Source of the DNA: Clostridium beijerinckii
GTDB taxonomy: Bacteria > Bacillota > Clostridia > Clostridiales > Clostridiaceae
DNA length: 64,000 nt
Assembly: GCF_036699995.1 (NCBI RefSeq)
Contig: NZ_CP144906.1
Coordinates: 1,426,001-1,490,000, forward strand
Direction of reading: 5' to 3'
The translations under genes and the position numbers were made by a program. The notes below the pieces were generated by a model that was given only the letters and a program-made list of their open reading frames with translations, made no database searches and had not been told where the DNA came from. Positions 36,788 to 48,984 of this stretch are shown in pieces; position 1 is the stretch's first letter; each line of letters opens with the position of its first letter.

Positions 36788-38578
36788 TTAATTCTCTATA
36801 AATTCCTTTTGAGCAGGTATTGTTACTCTTACAGTAGTTCCTTTACCTAGTTCACTGCTGATCGAAATGCCATAGTCATCTCCATATAGAAGTTTAATTC
36901 TATCATTAACATTTTGAATACCAATACTTGTGAAATGTTCATGCTTTTTAGAGGAGTCATTAAGAATTTTTTTGACTTCTTCAGCTGTCATGCCTACGCC
37001 ATTATCTATGATTTCACAAATTAAATTTTGATTTTGTTCATTTACAAACACATGTATAGACCCATTATTTCGTTCATTAAAGCCATGAAAAAATGCATTT
37101 TCAATGAAAGGTTGCAAAATTAATTTTGGAATTACATAGTTTTCACAATTTGGCATTACGAAAAAATTTACATTAATATTATCTCCATAGCGCATATGAT
37201 TAATTAAAACATAGTTATTTAAATTTTCTATTTCTTCTTGTATTGTTATCATTTCATTTTTATTACTAATAGTATTTCTAAGAAGCGATATAAATGCATC
37301 TATAGTTTGTATGGACTTTTCTGTGCTCCCTTGCCACATAAGCCACTTGATTGAAGCTAAAGTATTGTAAATAAAGTGTGGATTAATTTGCATTTGCAAA
37401 GCATGTATTTCGGCTTTTCTCTTTTCTTTCTGCATTTTTATCTGAGCATGAACATAATTATTTAAACCATCTAGCATATAATTAAAATTAGCTGATAGTT
37501 CACGAACTTCATAGCTTCCGACAACAGGAATATGATTATTGAAATCACCATGAATTATTTTAGGCATAACTTTAACAAGAGCTGAAATTGGTTTTGTCGT
37601 TCTTCGTATTACAAAGAAAGTAATAGCAATGAATATTGATGCAATTAATATGCTTACTGCTATAATTTCAGAAGAATCATATATCTCACTTAACACTATA
37701 TTTTTATCAATAGTACCAACTATATTAAAATTGTAAGTTGATAAATGCTTTGATAATATTGCCACATCAGAAGAGCCTAATTTAGTGTTAACGTACTTTA
37801 GGTTATTATTTAAAATAACATTTGATATATTATATAAATCTAAATTCTTCGTCCCTATTTTTGAGGAAAGGCTAGAAGAAACAATGGTACCATCACTTGA
37901 TATAATAGAAATACTATTTCCATTACCTACAAAATAATCATAATATTTATGAAATGTATGCTCGCTGATAAGTACATATACAAATCCATAGGGCTCTCGT
38001 GTAAGTTTGTCACATAAAACCTTTATGGCCACAATGGTACTAGAGTTCTTTGTAAGTTTTGTAAAGCCATGATCTAAGTATTGATATAAAACAGTATTTT
38101 TATTATCTAATGCTTTTTTAGTAAAGCTGCTATTTAAAACTTCATTAGTATCTATAATAAGGCGGTCATAATCACTTGCTACATAAGTATTACCATTAAT
38201 GCCCACAGCTAGTACAGTGATATCATAAAGATCTTTATCAGGGATCATTTTATGGAAGCCTGTAAACATATTATATAAAGTTCGATAATTCTGTTGTGGT
38301 GTGAGGTCCTTTTCTGATAAATATCGCTGAAAATCTGGGATATAATCAATCGCATTCATAATATTGATTGTATTATCATTAAACGTATTGAGTTCATTGC
38401 TTATTTGTGTTAAAACTTTATAATTTGATTTGCTGAAAGTATCAGCAAGTGTATCTTTTGAAATTTTAATCGTAATAATTCCTATTGAAATAGATACTAA
38501 AATAACGCTTATAAGAACAACTGAAGCAACTCTAAAAAACAGGCTCGTAGAATGTATTGATTTTGATAATTTTAGCAT
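36788..38578 (-). CDS. YesM-type sensor histidine kinase
   Basis: A 596-residue membrane kinase. Two spans (about 15-37 and 300-322) bracket an extracellular dCache-like sensor of about 260 residues. A HAMP domain follows, then the His_kinase signature QMQINPHFIYNTLASIKW with phospho-acceptor His401, and a HATPase domain (LILQPFIENAFFHGF; IIDNGVGM; GIGIQNVNDRIKLLYG-like). This family typically senses polysaccharide fragments or their binding proteins. It lies 30 nt downstream of its response regulator on the same strand. Its position next to the galactoside genes suggests it senses galactosides and controls lacZ or the gan operon. Confidence 0.92.
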   Translation of the reverse strand: MLKLSKSIHSTSLFFRVASVVLISVILVSISIGIITIKISKDTLADTFSKSNYKVLTQISNELNTFNDNTINIMNAIDYIPDFQRYLSEKDLTPQQNYRTLYNMFTGFHKMIPDKDLYDITVLAVGINGNTYVASDYDRLIIDTNEVLNSSFTKKALDNKNTVLYQYLDHGFTKLTKNSSTIVAIKVLCDKLTREPYGFVYVLISEHTFHKYYDYFVGNGNSISIISSDGTIVSSSLSSKIGTKNLDLYNISNVILNNNLKYVNTKLGSSDVAILSKHLSTYNFNIVGTIDKNIVLSEIYDSSEIIAVSILIASIFIAITFFVIRRTTKPISALVKVMPKIIHGDFNNHIPVVGSYEVRELSANFNYMLDGLNNYVHAQIKMQKEKRKAEIHALQMQINPHFIYNTLASIKWLMWQGSTEKSIQTIDAFISLLRNTISNKNEMITIQEEIENLNNYVLINHMRYGDNINVNFFVMPNCENYVIPKLILQPFIENAFFHGFNERNNGSIHVFVNEQNQNLICEIIDNGVGMTAEEVKKILNDSSKKHEHFTSIGIQNVNDRIKLLYGDDYGISISSELGKGTTVRVTIPAQKEFIEN

Positions 38579-38608
38579 AATGAAAAGTCCTTTCCTTTGT
38601 TACTATTA

Positions 38609-40162
38609 TTAATATCTTTTTTTTCTAAAAGCGCTAGGAGTGAGTCCGGTAAATTTCTTAAAAACTTTACAAAAGTAACTTTGATCTGAGTAACCAACCA
38701 TTCCACTTATATCTGAGATAGGAATATCTTGTTTTAAAAAATCACAAGCTTTTTGTATTCTAATTTTATTAAGAAATTCATTAAATCCCTCTTCATTATA
38801 AGAACTAAAGTAAGCTGATAAGTATGAATAATTAAAATTAAATAGCTTAGATACATTAGTTAAAGTAAGTTGCTCGTCGTAATGATCATGAATGTATTGA
38901 ATAATTTTATTGATCATATGTGAATTTATTTTATTTTCATATGTGTCTATTATTTGTTTAAAGCGATTTAAGAGAGAATTATAGGCCACAAGTAAGTCTT
39001 CAGAATATTTAGTGTTATCTATGTCATGAAAGCACTCTTGCTTTAAGGAATTTAGCTTATCTAAATCGAAATTTAAATATTCTAAAGAAGTAATCACATT
39101 ATAAAAAGAATTTTGAATTAATGCTTTTAATTCAAATTCTGTAAGAGATCTTTGATCAATAGCATTTGTAACATATATTGTTAGCATTTCGAACGCATTC
39201 TGAAATTGCATTATAGAAATTGATTCTGAAAAACGCTTAAAATTAAATTTTTCTATTAGCGATGGTGTTTTGAAGTTGGAAGAACACATTAAAGAAACAT
39301 TTTTGTTGTAAAAATATTGCTGAGTTAACACTAAGAATTCCTTTTCGTATATGTCTTTAATATTTCTACTAGAATAGAAGAAGTTGCTTAATACAAAAAA
39401 TGCTTCTTTAAAACTATTTGAAACTATTTCTGAAATATTTTCTAGCTTACTAAATAGAGAATTATAATTTTTATCATCAAAATTTAGAATCACAACTATG
39501 ATTTCGTTTTCAATATTGGCAATTTGTATATTATAATTGGAATTTGATCCTTCTAAAGAAAATTCATTGCCGATTTCTGAAATTGTAAAATCAATAATTT
39601 CATGGCGTTTGTTATAATTATCATATATTTTCTTTGCGTTTAAACCAAATAAGCAAAATGATTGAAAAGTAAATATTGTATCAAAATAGTTAAAGTCAGG
39701 ATCATTGTCAAAACCTGATATAAGTCGATTCAAGGAGCTATTAGTGAGACTTAAAGAGTTCCCTTCTAAAGTATTTCTTTTCATTTTAATTGAAATCTTT
39801 TTTAGAGTACTTAATAACTCAGAAGGATTTAGAGAAGGTTTTAAAATATAATCAACAGCACCATTTTGAAAAGATGATTTAACATATTCAAAATCGCTAT
39901 AACTACTTAAGATAATAATTCTTATCTTAGGGTATTTGTCTTGCACAAATTTAGCTAATTCAACGCCATTTATTTGGGGCATTACAACATCAGAAATTAT
40001 AATGTCAGGAATATCCTTTTTTATCATTTCGAGAGCTTCTTGACCATTAGAAGCCTGTCCTATAATTTGAAAGCCTTCTTTTTCCCAATCAATCATATGA
40101 GTTATGCCTTGCCGCATAATAAATTCATCATCAACAACTAAAATTTTACTATATTCGTTCAA
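38609..40162 (-). CDS. YesN-type response regulator with AraC DNA-binding domain
   Basis: A 517-residue regulator. The N-terminal receiver has acidic residues Asp11-Asp12, phospho-acceptor Asp58 in DIIISDVVMPQ, and the conserved lysine in YILKPS. A long middle region (about 130-400) is of the YesN type. The C-terminal AraC/XylS helix-turn-helix pair includes YSDQSYFCKVFKKFTGLTPSAFRK. The start is TTG at 40162 with a GGGGTG site. It diverges from lacZ, so the 397-nt region between them is its likely binding place. Confidence 0.92.
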   Translation of the reverse strand: MNEYSKILVVDDEFIMRQGITHMIDWEKEGFQIIGQASNGQEALEMIKKDIPDIIISDVVMPQINGVELAKFVQDKYPKIRIIILSSYSDFEYVKSSFQNGAVDYILKPSLNPSELLSTLKKISIKMKRNTLEGNSLSLTNSSLNRLISGFDNDPDFNYFDTIFTFQSFCLFGLNAKKIYDNYNKRHEIIDFTISEIGNEFSLEGSNSNYNIQIANIENEIIVVILNFDDKNYNSLFSKLENISEIVSNSFKEAFFVLSNFFYSSRNIKDIYEKEFLVLTQQYFYNKNVSLMCSSNFKTPSLIEKFNFKRFSESISIMQFQNAFEMLTIYVTNAIDQRSLTEFELKALIQNSFYNVITSLEYLNFDLDKLNSLKQECFHDIDNTKYSEDLLVAYNSLLNRFKQIIDTYENKINSHMINKIIQYIHDHYDEQLTLTNVSKLFNFNYSYLSAYFSSYNEEGFNEFLNKIRIQKACDFLKQDIPISDISGMVGYSDQSYFCKVFKKFTGLTPSAFRKKRY

Positions 40163-43586
<3,424 letters not shown>

Positions 43587-43603
43587 TACGCAGATATAGG
43601 AAC

Positions 43604-44143
43604 TATAGATATCCAAAACAAAACTTAGACTTATGCAATAATTTACCGAAAGGACAGGTACTCTGTTGTTTCGGTTACTAAGAATAAGTTGAGGCTTTCT
43701 AACATCATAAGTTGCACCATTTCAGCATGCTCCCGAGACAAGCTCGTGACAAGCAAAAATGGAACAACTTATGATGAAGAAATGCCTGCAACATATTCTT
43801 TAATGTAACACTGCACAAAAGAGTACCTGTCCTTTCTGATATAGCAGATTTTTCAAGCTATAAGTATATCTCACCGAAATCATAAATATTTTGATTCCGA
43901 AAAGCTATGAAAATATCGCTGAAGGTTCTAAGCAGCTGGTTGTGCGCACCTTAGCATGCTCCAACTTTCAGTTTGACAAGCTAAAATGGAACAATCTACA
44001 GCTAAGAAACTTTAACAGCTCATTTTCAAATGTTTTCTACACAAATATATTTATGATTTCTAGTGAAGATATGAAATTAGATTTTTAGCGACTTTGTAAA
44101 TATGTTAATCTAATAAATCGAATTCTTAAATTGTTTATCTATA
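43604..44143 (+). repeat. Hairpin repeat elements B1 and B2 (fused pair)
   Basis: A 540-bp unit from TATAGAT at 43604 to TTGTTTATCTATA at 44131-44143 with two hairpins. B1 (43648-43836) has 17-bp perfect outer arms. B2 (43876-44060) has 14-bp perfect outer arms GAAATCATAAATAT and complement. Both are framed by CC...TTTC. Apical motifs: GCACC at 43714 and 43946, GCTCC at 43729 and 43958, GACAAGC at 43748 and 43975, TGGAACA at 43760 and 43987. Arm sequences differ between hairpins while pairing is kept. No real ORF; a 65-codon frame inside B2 is fortuitous. Confidence 0.8.
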
Positions 44144-44433
44144 TAGATAAGCCAATTATAAGTTAGATTTATACTATGAAATATATCCCAACTAGAAATG
44201 GGTAATATACTTTTGTGGAATGTTTCATTGGTAATTTTGATGGATGTGATTCTTTGGCTATAAGTTGTTCCAAATGTGCTAGTTCAAAGCTTGTTCTTTG
44301 AGGCTAGCACTTTGGGTGCAACTTTATAGCCTTAGAATCACCCATCAGAATTACCTAGAAACTGGAACAAAAGTATGTTATTCATTTCGGCGAGTTATAT
44401 GCATAAGTTCAGGTCTTAGTTGGTTTATCTATA
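44142..44433 (-). repeat. Hairpin repeat element copy B3 (inverted)
   Basis: A 292-bp copy with terminal inverted repeats TATAGATAAGCCAA (44142-44155) and TTGGTTTATCTATA (44420-44433), 13 of 14 matching. The hairpin spans 44195-44388 with imperfect arms. On the minus strand it has GTTGCACCC, a GTGCTA/TAGCAC stem and GGAACAAC. It abuts B2 head to head through the palindrome TTATCTATATAGATAA. Confidence 0.75.
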
Positions 44434-44461
44434 AAATGTTATAAATTATATAAATGAAAAT

Positions 44462-44512
44462 ATCTATTAGATAAACATCGGTTAAGAGATTCTAGAAGTA
44501 TATATCTATTAA
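44462..44512 (-). repeat. Possible fragment of the same repeat family
   Basis: ATTAGATAAACAT followed by an AAGAGATTCTAGA-like stretch resembles 28010-28030 beside copy A3. Too short to be sure; it may be a decayed end. Confidence 0.35.
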
Positions 44513-44515
44513 GTA

Positions 44516-44556
44516 AAGAAAAAATAGGATACTCATAAAAGCATCCTATTTTTTGT
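44516..44556. terminator. Bidirectional terminator downstream of luxS
   Basis: Stem AAAAAATAGGAT / ATCCTATTTTTT with A and T runs on both sides, so it works on either strand. It ends luxS on the minus strand. Confidence 0.85.
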
Positions 44557-44581
44557 ATCATATAAGTTTATCATAATTTTA

Positions 44582-45061
44582 TTAATTAGGATAAACTAAG
44601 TTTTTTTCAGTTATATTTAATAAGATATCGTTAAGAAATTTATTTGCTAAATATTTTGCCATTGGTAAATTCATATCTAAATAGTTTCCACAATCTTTTG
44701 CAGAAGCGCCAGGAATATCTCCTTCAAATTCAGCCATAAATTTATATAGTTCTGTAAGTAGAGGAACTATATCTTTAGATTTATAATCACCATGTAAAAT
44801 TAAATAAAAGCCTGTCCTACATCCCATTGGTCCAAAGTAAACTGTTTTATCTGCATAATCTTTATGATTTCTTAAGAATGTAGCAGCTAAGTGCTCAATT
44901 GCATGCATCTCTGCTGTATTCATAGTTGGCTCAAAGTTTGGTCTAGTCATTCTAATATCAAAAGTTGTAAGAACTGTATCACCAAACTTATCTTGTCTTG
45001 AGACATATACACCAGGAAGTAATTCTAGGTGATTAATTGTAAAACTTGCTATCTTCTCCAT
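44582..45061 (-). CDS. luxS: S-ribosylhomocysteine lyase LuxS
   Basis: A 159-residue metalloenzyme that cleaves S-ribosylhomocysteine to homocysteine and DPD, the precursor of autoinducer-2. Metal ligands His53 and His57 (MHAIEHLAATFLRNH) and Cys124 (AKDCGNY) are present, with the catalytic Cys81 in GPMGCRTGFYL. The start is the ATG at 45061 behind AAGGAG; the in-frame GTG three codons earlier overlaps that site. It stands alone, without pfs/mtnN or metabolic partners. Next to it lies repeat cluster B. Confidence 0.96.
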   Translation of the reverse strand: MEKIASFTINHLELLPGVYVSRQDKFGDTVLTTFDIRMTRPNFEPTMNTAEMHAIEHLAATFLRNHKDYADKTVYFGPMGCRTGFYLILHGDYKSKDIVPLLTELYKFMAEFEGDIPGASAKDCGNYLDMNLPMAKYLANKFLNDILLNITEKNLVYPN

Positions 45062-45391
45062 TAACGTCACTCCTTAATATAATTTAGAATAAATGCTCAA
45101 TAATATACTATAATAGTTACATCTATTAGAACTTTATTTAAATTCATTTCTATTAAATTTTAACACTTGTAATTCTTATTATCAATAATATGCTTATATA
45201 TTAGATAATTGTTAAGAAAACCATAAGAAATATTATATGAAGAAGAACTTATAATTAATAGAGAAAAATATGATACTTTTAAATGACCAAAGACGATATC
45301 AGTGATATTATTTTGATAAAGAATGAAAAACAATAAGCGATAGAAATTATAAATTTAGAATATCATTTGTAGGAATTTGAAAGGAGAAAAA
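45062..45391. other. AT-rich divergent intergenic region
   Basis: A 330-nt gap between luxS and the AcpH-like gene. It contains TATAAT-like boxes in both directions but no convincing -35 partners, no riboswitch core, no repeat and no small gene that I can support. Confidence 0.5.
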
Positions 45392-45979
45392 ATGAATTAT
45401 TTAGCGCACATATATCTCGCAGATAATAGCGAAGAAAATATGTTAGGAAATTTCTTAGGGGACTTTGTAAATAAGTCTTTGGAAAATGAATTTGAACAAT
45501 CCATAAGACAAGGGATTATTATGCATAAAAAGCTTGATACTTTTACGGATTCACATCCAGACTTCATGAGGAGCAGAAAAAGAATTTCAAAAAATAATAG
45601 ACGCTTGGCAGGTGTATTGATTGATATATTTTATGATCATTTCTTAGCTAAAAATTGGAAGGATTATTCCTCAATATCATTAGAAGAGTATGCTGATAAT
45701 TTTTATAAGATACTTAGAAAGTTTTCTTACTGTCTGCCAGATAAGTTATTAAGAAGGATGAATTATATTATAGAAGAAAACTGGCTCCTTTCTTACAGAG
45801 ATATACATGGCATTCAAACAGCAGTTGATAGGATTGCTACAAGATTTGCTAACACAAGGCACCCATTAGTAAATCCTATAGAGGAATTAATTAATAATTA
45901 CGAAGGTCTTGAAAGTGACTTTAAATGTTTTTATCCTCATGCAATTGATTATTCAAATAAACTTAAAATAATTCTTTGA
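45392..45979 (+). CDS. AcpH-like phosphodiesterase (DUF479)
   Basis: A 195-residue protein of the acyl-carrier-protein phosphodiesterase family (MNYLAHIYLADNSEENMLGNFLGDFV N-terminus; GIIMHKKLDTFTDSHP; DIFYDHFLAKNW). Conserved His and Asp residues suggest an HD-like metal site. The E. coli homologue removes the phosphopantetheine arm from acyl carrier protein; in Firmicutes the role is untested. The ATG at 45392 follows AAAGGAG. Single gene with its own terminator. Confidence 0.8.
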   Translation: MNYLAHIYLADNSEENMLGNFLGDFVNKSLENEFEQSIRQGIIMHKKLDTFTDSHPDFMRSRKRISKNNRRLAGVLIDIFYDHFLAKNWKDYSSISLEEYADNFYKILRKFSYCLPDKLLRRMNYIIEENWLLSYRDIHGIQTAVDRIATRFANTRHPLVNPIEELINNYEGLESDFKCFYPHAIDYSNKLKIIL

Positions 45980-46014
45980 TGGAACAATTTATAGTAGTTA
46001 GAGTTAATGTAGAG

Positions 46015-46062
46015 TATACAATATATTTTGGATATTAAACTAATATATTGTATATTTTTATG
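46015..46062 (+). terminator. Intrinsic terminator after the AcpH-like gene
   Basis: Stem TATACAATATAT / ATATATTGTATA, followed by TTTTTATG. The remaining 333-nt gap before the OPT gene holds a TATAAT near 46275 that may be its -10 box. Confidence 0.75.
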
Positions 46063-46312
46063 TTTAGAATATTCTAGTCTACAATAGGAAAACATAATTT
46101 TATTGAAATACTAAACTCTAAACATAGGTAATTTAAGGGTAGAGGAATGGTTTTATATTTTTAAGATGATCCATTATATGCGAGGATATTCAAAAATTAA
46201 ATATTTTAATAAGAATATTTAAAAAAATATAGGCGATTAAAGACAAAAAATATAGTATTATATGAAAATCGTGTTATAATATTGCTTGTGAAATATAAAA
46301 GGAGGTGCCCTT

Positions 46313-48235
46313 ATGAATAATAAATTGTCCAAAGATGCATATGGCGGTGTAGCTGGTAAGAACTATGTTCCATACATTTCTAATGGTTCTAAGTCGGGTG
46401 GAAACGTTTCGGTTTTAATTATTGGTATTATATTGGCTGTTCTATTTGCAGCATCAACGGCCTACTCGGGAATGAAATCAGGACTTACAGTTGCTGCTGG
46501 TATACCGGGATCTATAATAGGGTCTGGGTTTATAGCTGTATTTGCAAAGCAAAAAGGTATACTTGGTAAAAATTTAGTTCAAGGTATGTCAAGTGGTGGA
46601 GAATCTGTTGCTAGTGGTGTAATATTCGTATTACCAGCAATTCTTTTAATCGGCTCTAAAGTTAGTTTCATAGAAGGTTTTTCTGTTGGAGCAGCTGGAG
46701 TTTTATTTGGTATAGGAATAGCTTCTCTTGTTTACAATTACTTAATTGTTGAAGAACATGGAAAATTAATGTATCCAGAATCAATGGCTATATCTGAAAC
46801 ACTTGTTGCTTCAGAAGGTGCTGGAGAATCAATGAAGTTCATGGGAATTGGTTTTGGAATAGGCGGTATTATAACTGTTATAACAAGTTCATTTTTGAAT
46901 TTAGTTAACAATGTTATAAGTTATGTAAATGAGTCGTTTTATAAGTGGAAATTTGAAGTTGAAGTTAATCCTCTACTATTAGGAATAGGATTCATAGTTG
47001 GTATGGAGGTTTCTTTAACCATGTTTGCTGGAGCTATACTAGCTAACTTTGGTATTATGCCATTAATAGGATACTTCTCAAGTCTTGGAAGAGATGGAGG
47101 ATCTGTATGGAATAATCCTAATGTTGCTATAAATGCTATGCAAGTTAAAGATATAGCTGGTAGCTATGTAAAATATATAGGGGCAGGAATGATGCTTTCT
47201 GGTGGTTTAATAGGCGCTATAAAACTTATTCCTACTATAATATCTTCTATAAAAGAAACTCTTAATGCTAAAGCTTCAAATAGTGGAAAGAGTTCATCTG
47301 TTGAAAATATGATACTACTTGGTGGTATAATATTAGGATTTGTAGGTGGTTTTGTAGCATCTAATGGTAATATAGTAATGGCAATACTTGCTTCTATTTT
47401 ATCATTATTCTTATCATTATTATTTGTTATAGTTTCTGGTCGTTTGACTGGTACTATAGGAACATCAAATCTTCCTGTATCAGGTATGACTATAGCTTCT
47501 ATAGTTATTGTGACATCATTATTTGTTGTAATGGGATGGAAGAGCCCTGAAAGCAACAAATCACTACTTTTATTTGGAACATTTATTGTTACTGCTATAT
47601 CAGTAGCTGGAGGGTACTCACAATCTCAAAAGGTTACTTTTGTAATAGGTGGAGACAAAAGAGAAATGGAAAAGTACTTTGCAATAGCTGGAATTTTAGG
47701 TGTTGCAGTGGTTGTTGGTACTATATTATTACTTTCAGATCAACTTGCAATGACTGGTGATAATGTTCCATTTGCATTACCACAAGCTAATTTAATGTCT
47801 ACACTAACTGCTGGAATAATGTCAGGACAATTACCTTGGGTAATGGTAATTGCTGGTGTTGTTATGGGACTTGTTTTGTTTATGTTAAACCTTCCTATAA
47901 TGGCAGTTGCTATAGGATTCTATTTACCTATATCTACAACTACTATAATATTGGCAGGAGCGCTAGTACGTCTATTTATAGAAAAGAATTCTAAATCTGA
48001 AAAGGAAAAAGAAGCTAAAGTTTCAAATGGTATAAGTTTATCTTCTGGACTAGTTGCTGGAGGTTCTATTCTTGGACTTGTAGGCATAATATTCCAAATA
48101 TCAGGTCTTGTAGGTGGAGCTGAGCCAAGTGGATTTGCTGCTTCTAATGGAATGGCATTCATATTACTAATAGTTTTAGTAATAGCAACTGCAGTACCAA
48201 TTCTAAAGAGTAAGGTAAAAGATGCTGGAAAATAA
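46313..48235 (+). CDS. OPT-family oligopeptide/metal-chelate transporter
   Basis: A 640-residue membrane protein with about 14-16 hydrophobic spans, typical of the oligopeptide transporter family. The early glycine-rich STAYSGMKSGLTVAAGIPGSI segment and SGGESVASGVIFVLPAI are characteristic. Proton-coupled uptake of small peptides or metal chelates is the usual role; the substrate here is unknown. A strong AAGGAGGTG site precedes the ATG. Its last 14 nt overlap a PqqD-like gene, implying coupled production and a shared function. Confidence 0.9.
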   Translation: MNNKLSKDAYGGVAGKNYVPYISNGSKSGGNVSVLIIGIILAVLFAASTAYSGMKSGLTVAAGIPGSIIGSGFIAVFAKQKGILGKNLVQGMSSGGESVASGVIFVLPAILLIGSKVSFIEGFSVGAAGVLFGIGIASLVYNYLIVEEHGKLMYPESMAISETLVASEGAGESMKFMGIGFGIGGIITVITSSFLNLVNNVISYVNESFYKWKFEVEVNPLLLGIGFIVGMEVSLTMFAGAILANFGIMPLIGYFSSLGRDGGSVWNNPNVAINAMQVKDIAGSYVKYIGAGMMLSGGLIGAIKLIPTIISSIKETLNAKASNSGKSSSVENMILLGGIILGFVGGFVASNGNIVMAILASILSLFLSLLFVIVSGRLTGTIGTSNLPVSGMTIASIVIVTSLFVVMGWKSPESNKSLLLFGTFIVTAISVAGGYSQSQKVTFVIGGDKREMEKYFAIAGILGVAVVVGTILLLSDQLAMTGDNVPFALPQANLMSTLTAGIMSGQLPWVMVIAGVVMGLVLFMLNLPIMAVAIGFYLPISTTTIILAGALVRLFIEKNSKSEKEKEAKVSNGISLSSGLVAGGSILGLVGIIFQISGLVGGAEPSGFAASNGMAFILLIVLVIATAVPILKSKVKDAGK

Positions 48236-48578
48236 TAAAGATGTTTTAGAGTTAGTATATAAAATATCTGATGATTTAGAGTATGAAGTGGATAAAAATA
48301 ATATTGTGACTATACTTTTAAAACAAGACCATAAGGTCCAAAGGTTCTTTAGAAAACTTAAATTCAGAATTCCAGAGTATAAAAAGATTACTTTAGATGA
48401 ATATGGAAGCTGGATATTATTTCAGATAGATGGAAAGAAAAATGTGAAGTACATAGGAGAAAGTTTAGAAGGAAAATATGGTGATAAGGTTCATCCGCTT
48501 TATGAGAGATTATTATTATTTTTAAATCATATCGATGTTAATTGTCACTATATAGAAAAAGTTGATTTTCAAAATTAA
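48222..48578 (+). CDS. PqqD-family peptide-chaperone-like protein
   Basis: A 118-residue protein with a PqqD fold pattern: hydrophobic strands VTILLKQDHKVQRFFRKL, then KITLDEYGSWILFQIDGKKNVKYIGESLEGKYG and HPLYERLLLFLNHI. PqqD-like (RRE) domains bind leader peptides and present them to radical SAM or other modification enzymes. No modification enzyme or precursor lies next to it. It overlaps the OPT transporter in another frame and is probably translated by coupling. It may recognise a peptide moved by the transporter; this is inference. Confidence 0.78.
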   Translation: MLENNKDVLELVYKISDDLEYEVDKNNIVTILLKQDHKVQRFFRKLKFRIPEYKKITLDEYGSWILFQIDGKKNVKYIGESLEGKYGDKVHPLYERLLLFLNHIDVNCHYIEKVDFQN

Positions 48579-48618
48579 ATATGACATTTTATTATACTTG
48601 TCATAAATTATAATATAT

Positions 48619-48668
48619 AAAATTAAAACCATAGAGAGTTGAGTTTCTCTATGGTTTTAATTTTTTGT
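48619..48668 (+). terminator. Intrinsic terminator after the PqqD-like gene
   Basis: Stem AATTAAAACCATAGAGA / TCTCTATGGTTTTAATT followed by TTTTG. The other part of the 406-nt gap before larA is AT-rich with no clear feature. Confidence 0.85.
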
Positions 48669-48984
48669 ATACATTCTAGAAAGGGCCAAGTAAATATTTT
48701 GAATATTATAATGAAGCTAATAATCTATCATTATATATTGGACAATGCACCAATGAATAGTAGAGTTTTTATTTTAGTGATGTCAAGCAATCTGTTTCTT
48801 ATTTGTTAATATAAAATTGAATATGTGTGAGTCTAAAGAGATGTATTAGAATAAAAGACTATTTCTAAATTCTAATTTGACTATAGTTAAAATTTGTATT
48901 ATATTAAAAGTAGATGGAAAACTTTAATAAATTGGTAATAAAAAATTAAAAGTGTTAACAAATTCATTATTTGGGGGGCTATAA

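Noticed and set aside
43891..44088. 65-codon open frame inside repeat B2
   Set aside because: It lies within the hairpin repeat, is not kept in the other copies, and has no ribosome binding site. Treated as fortuitous.
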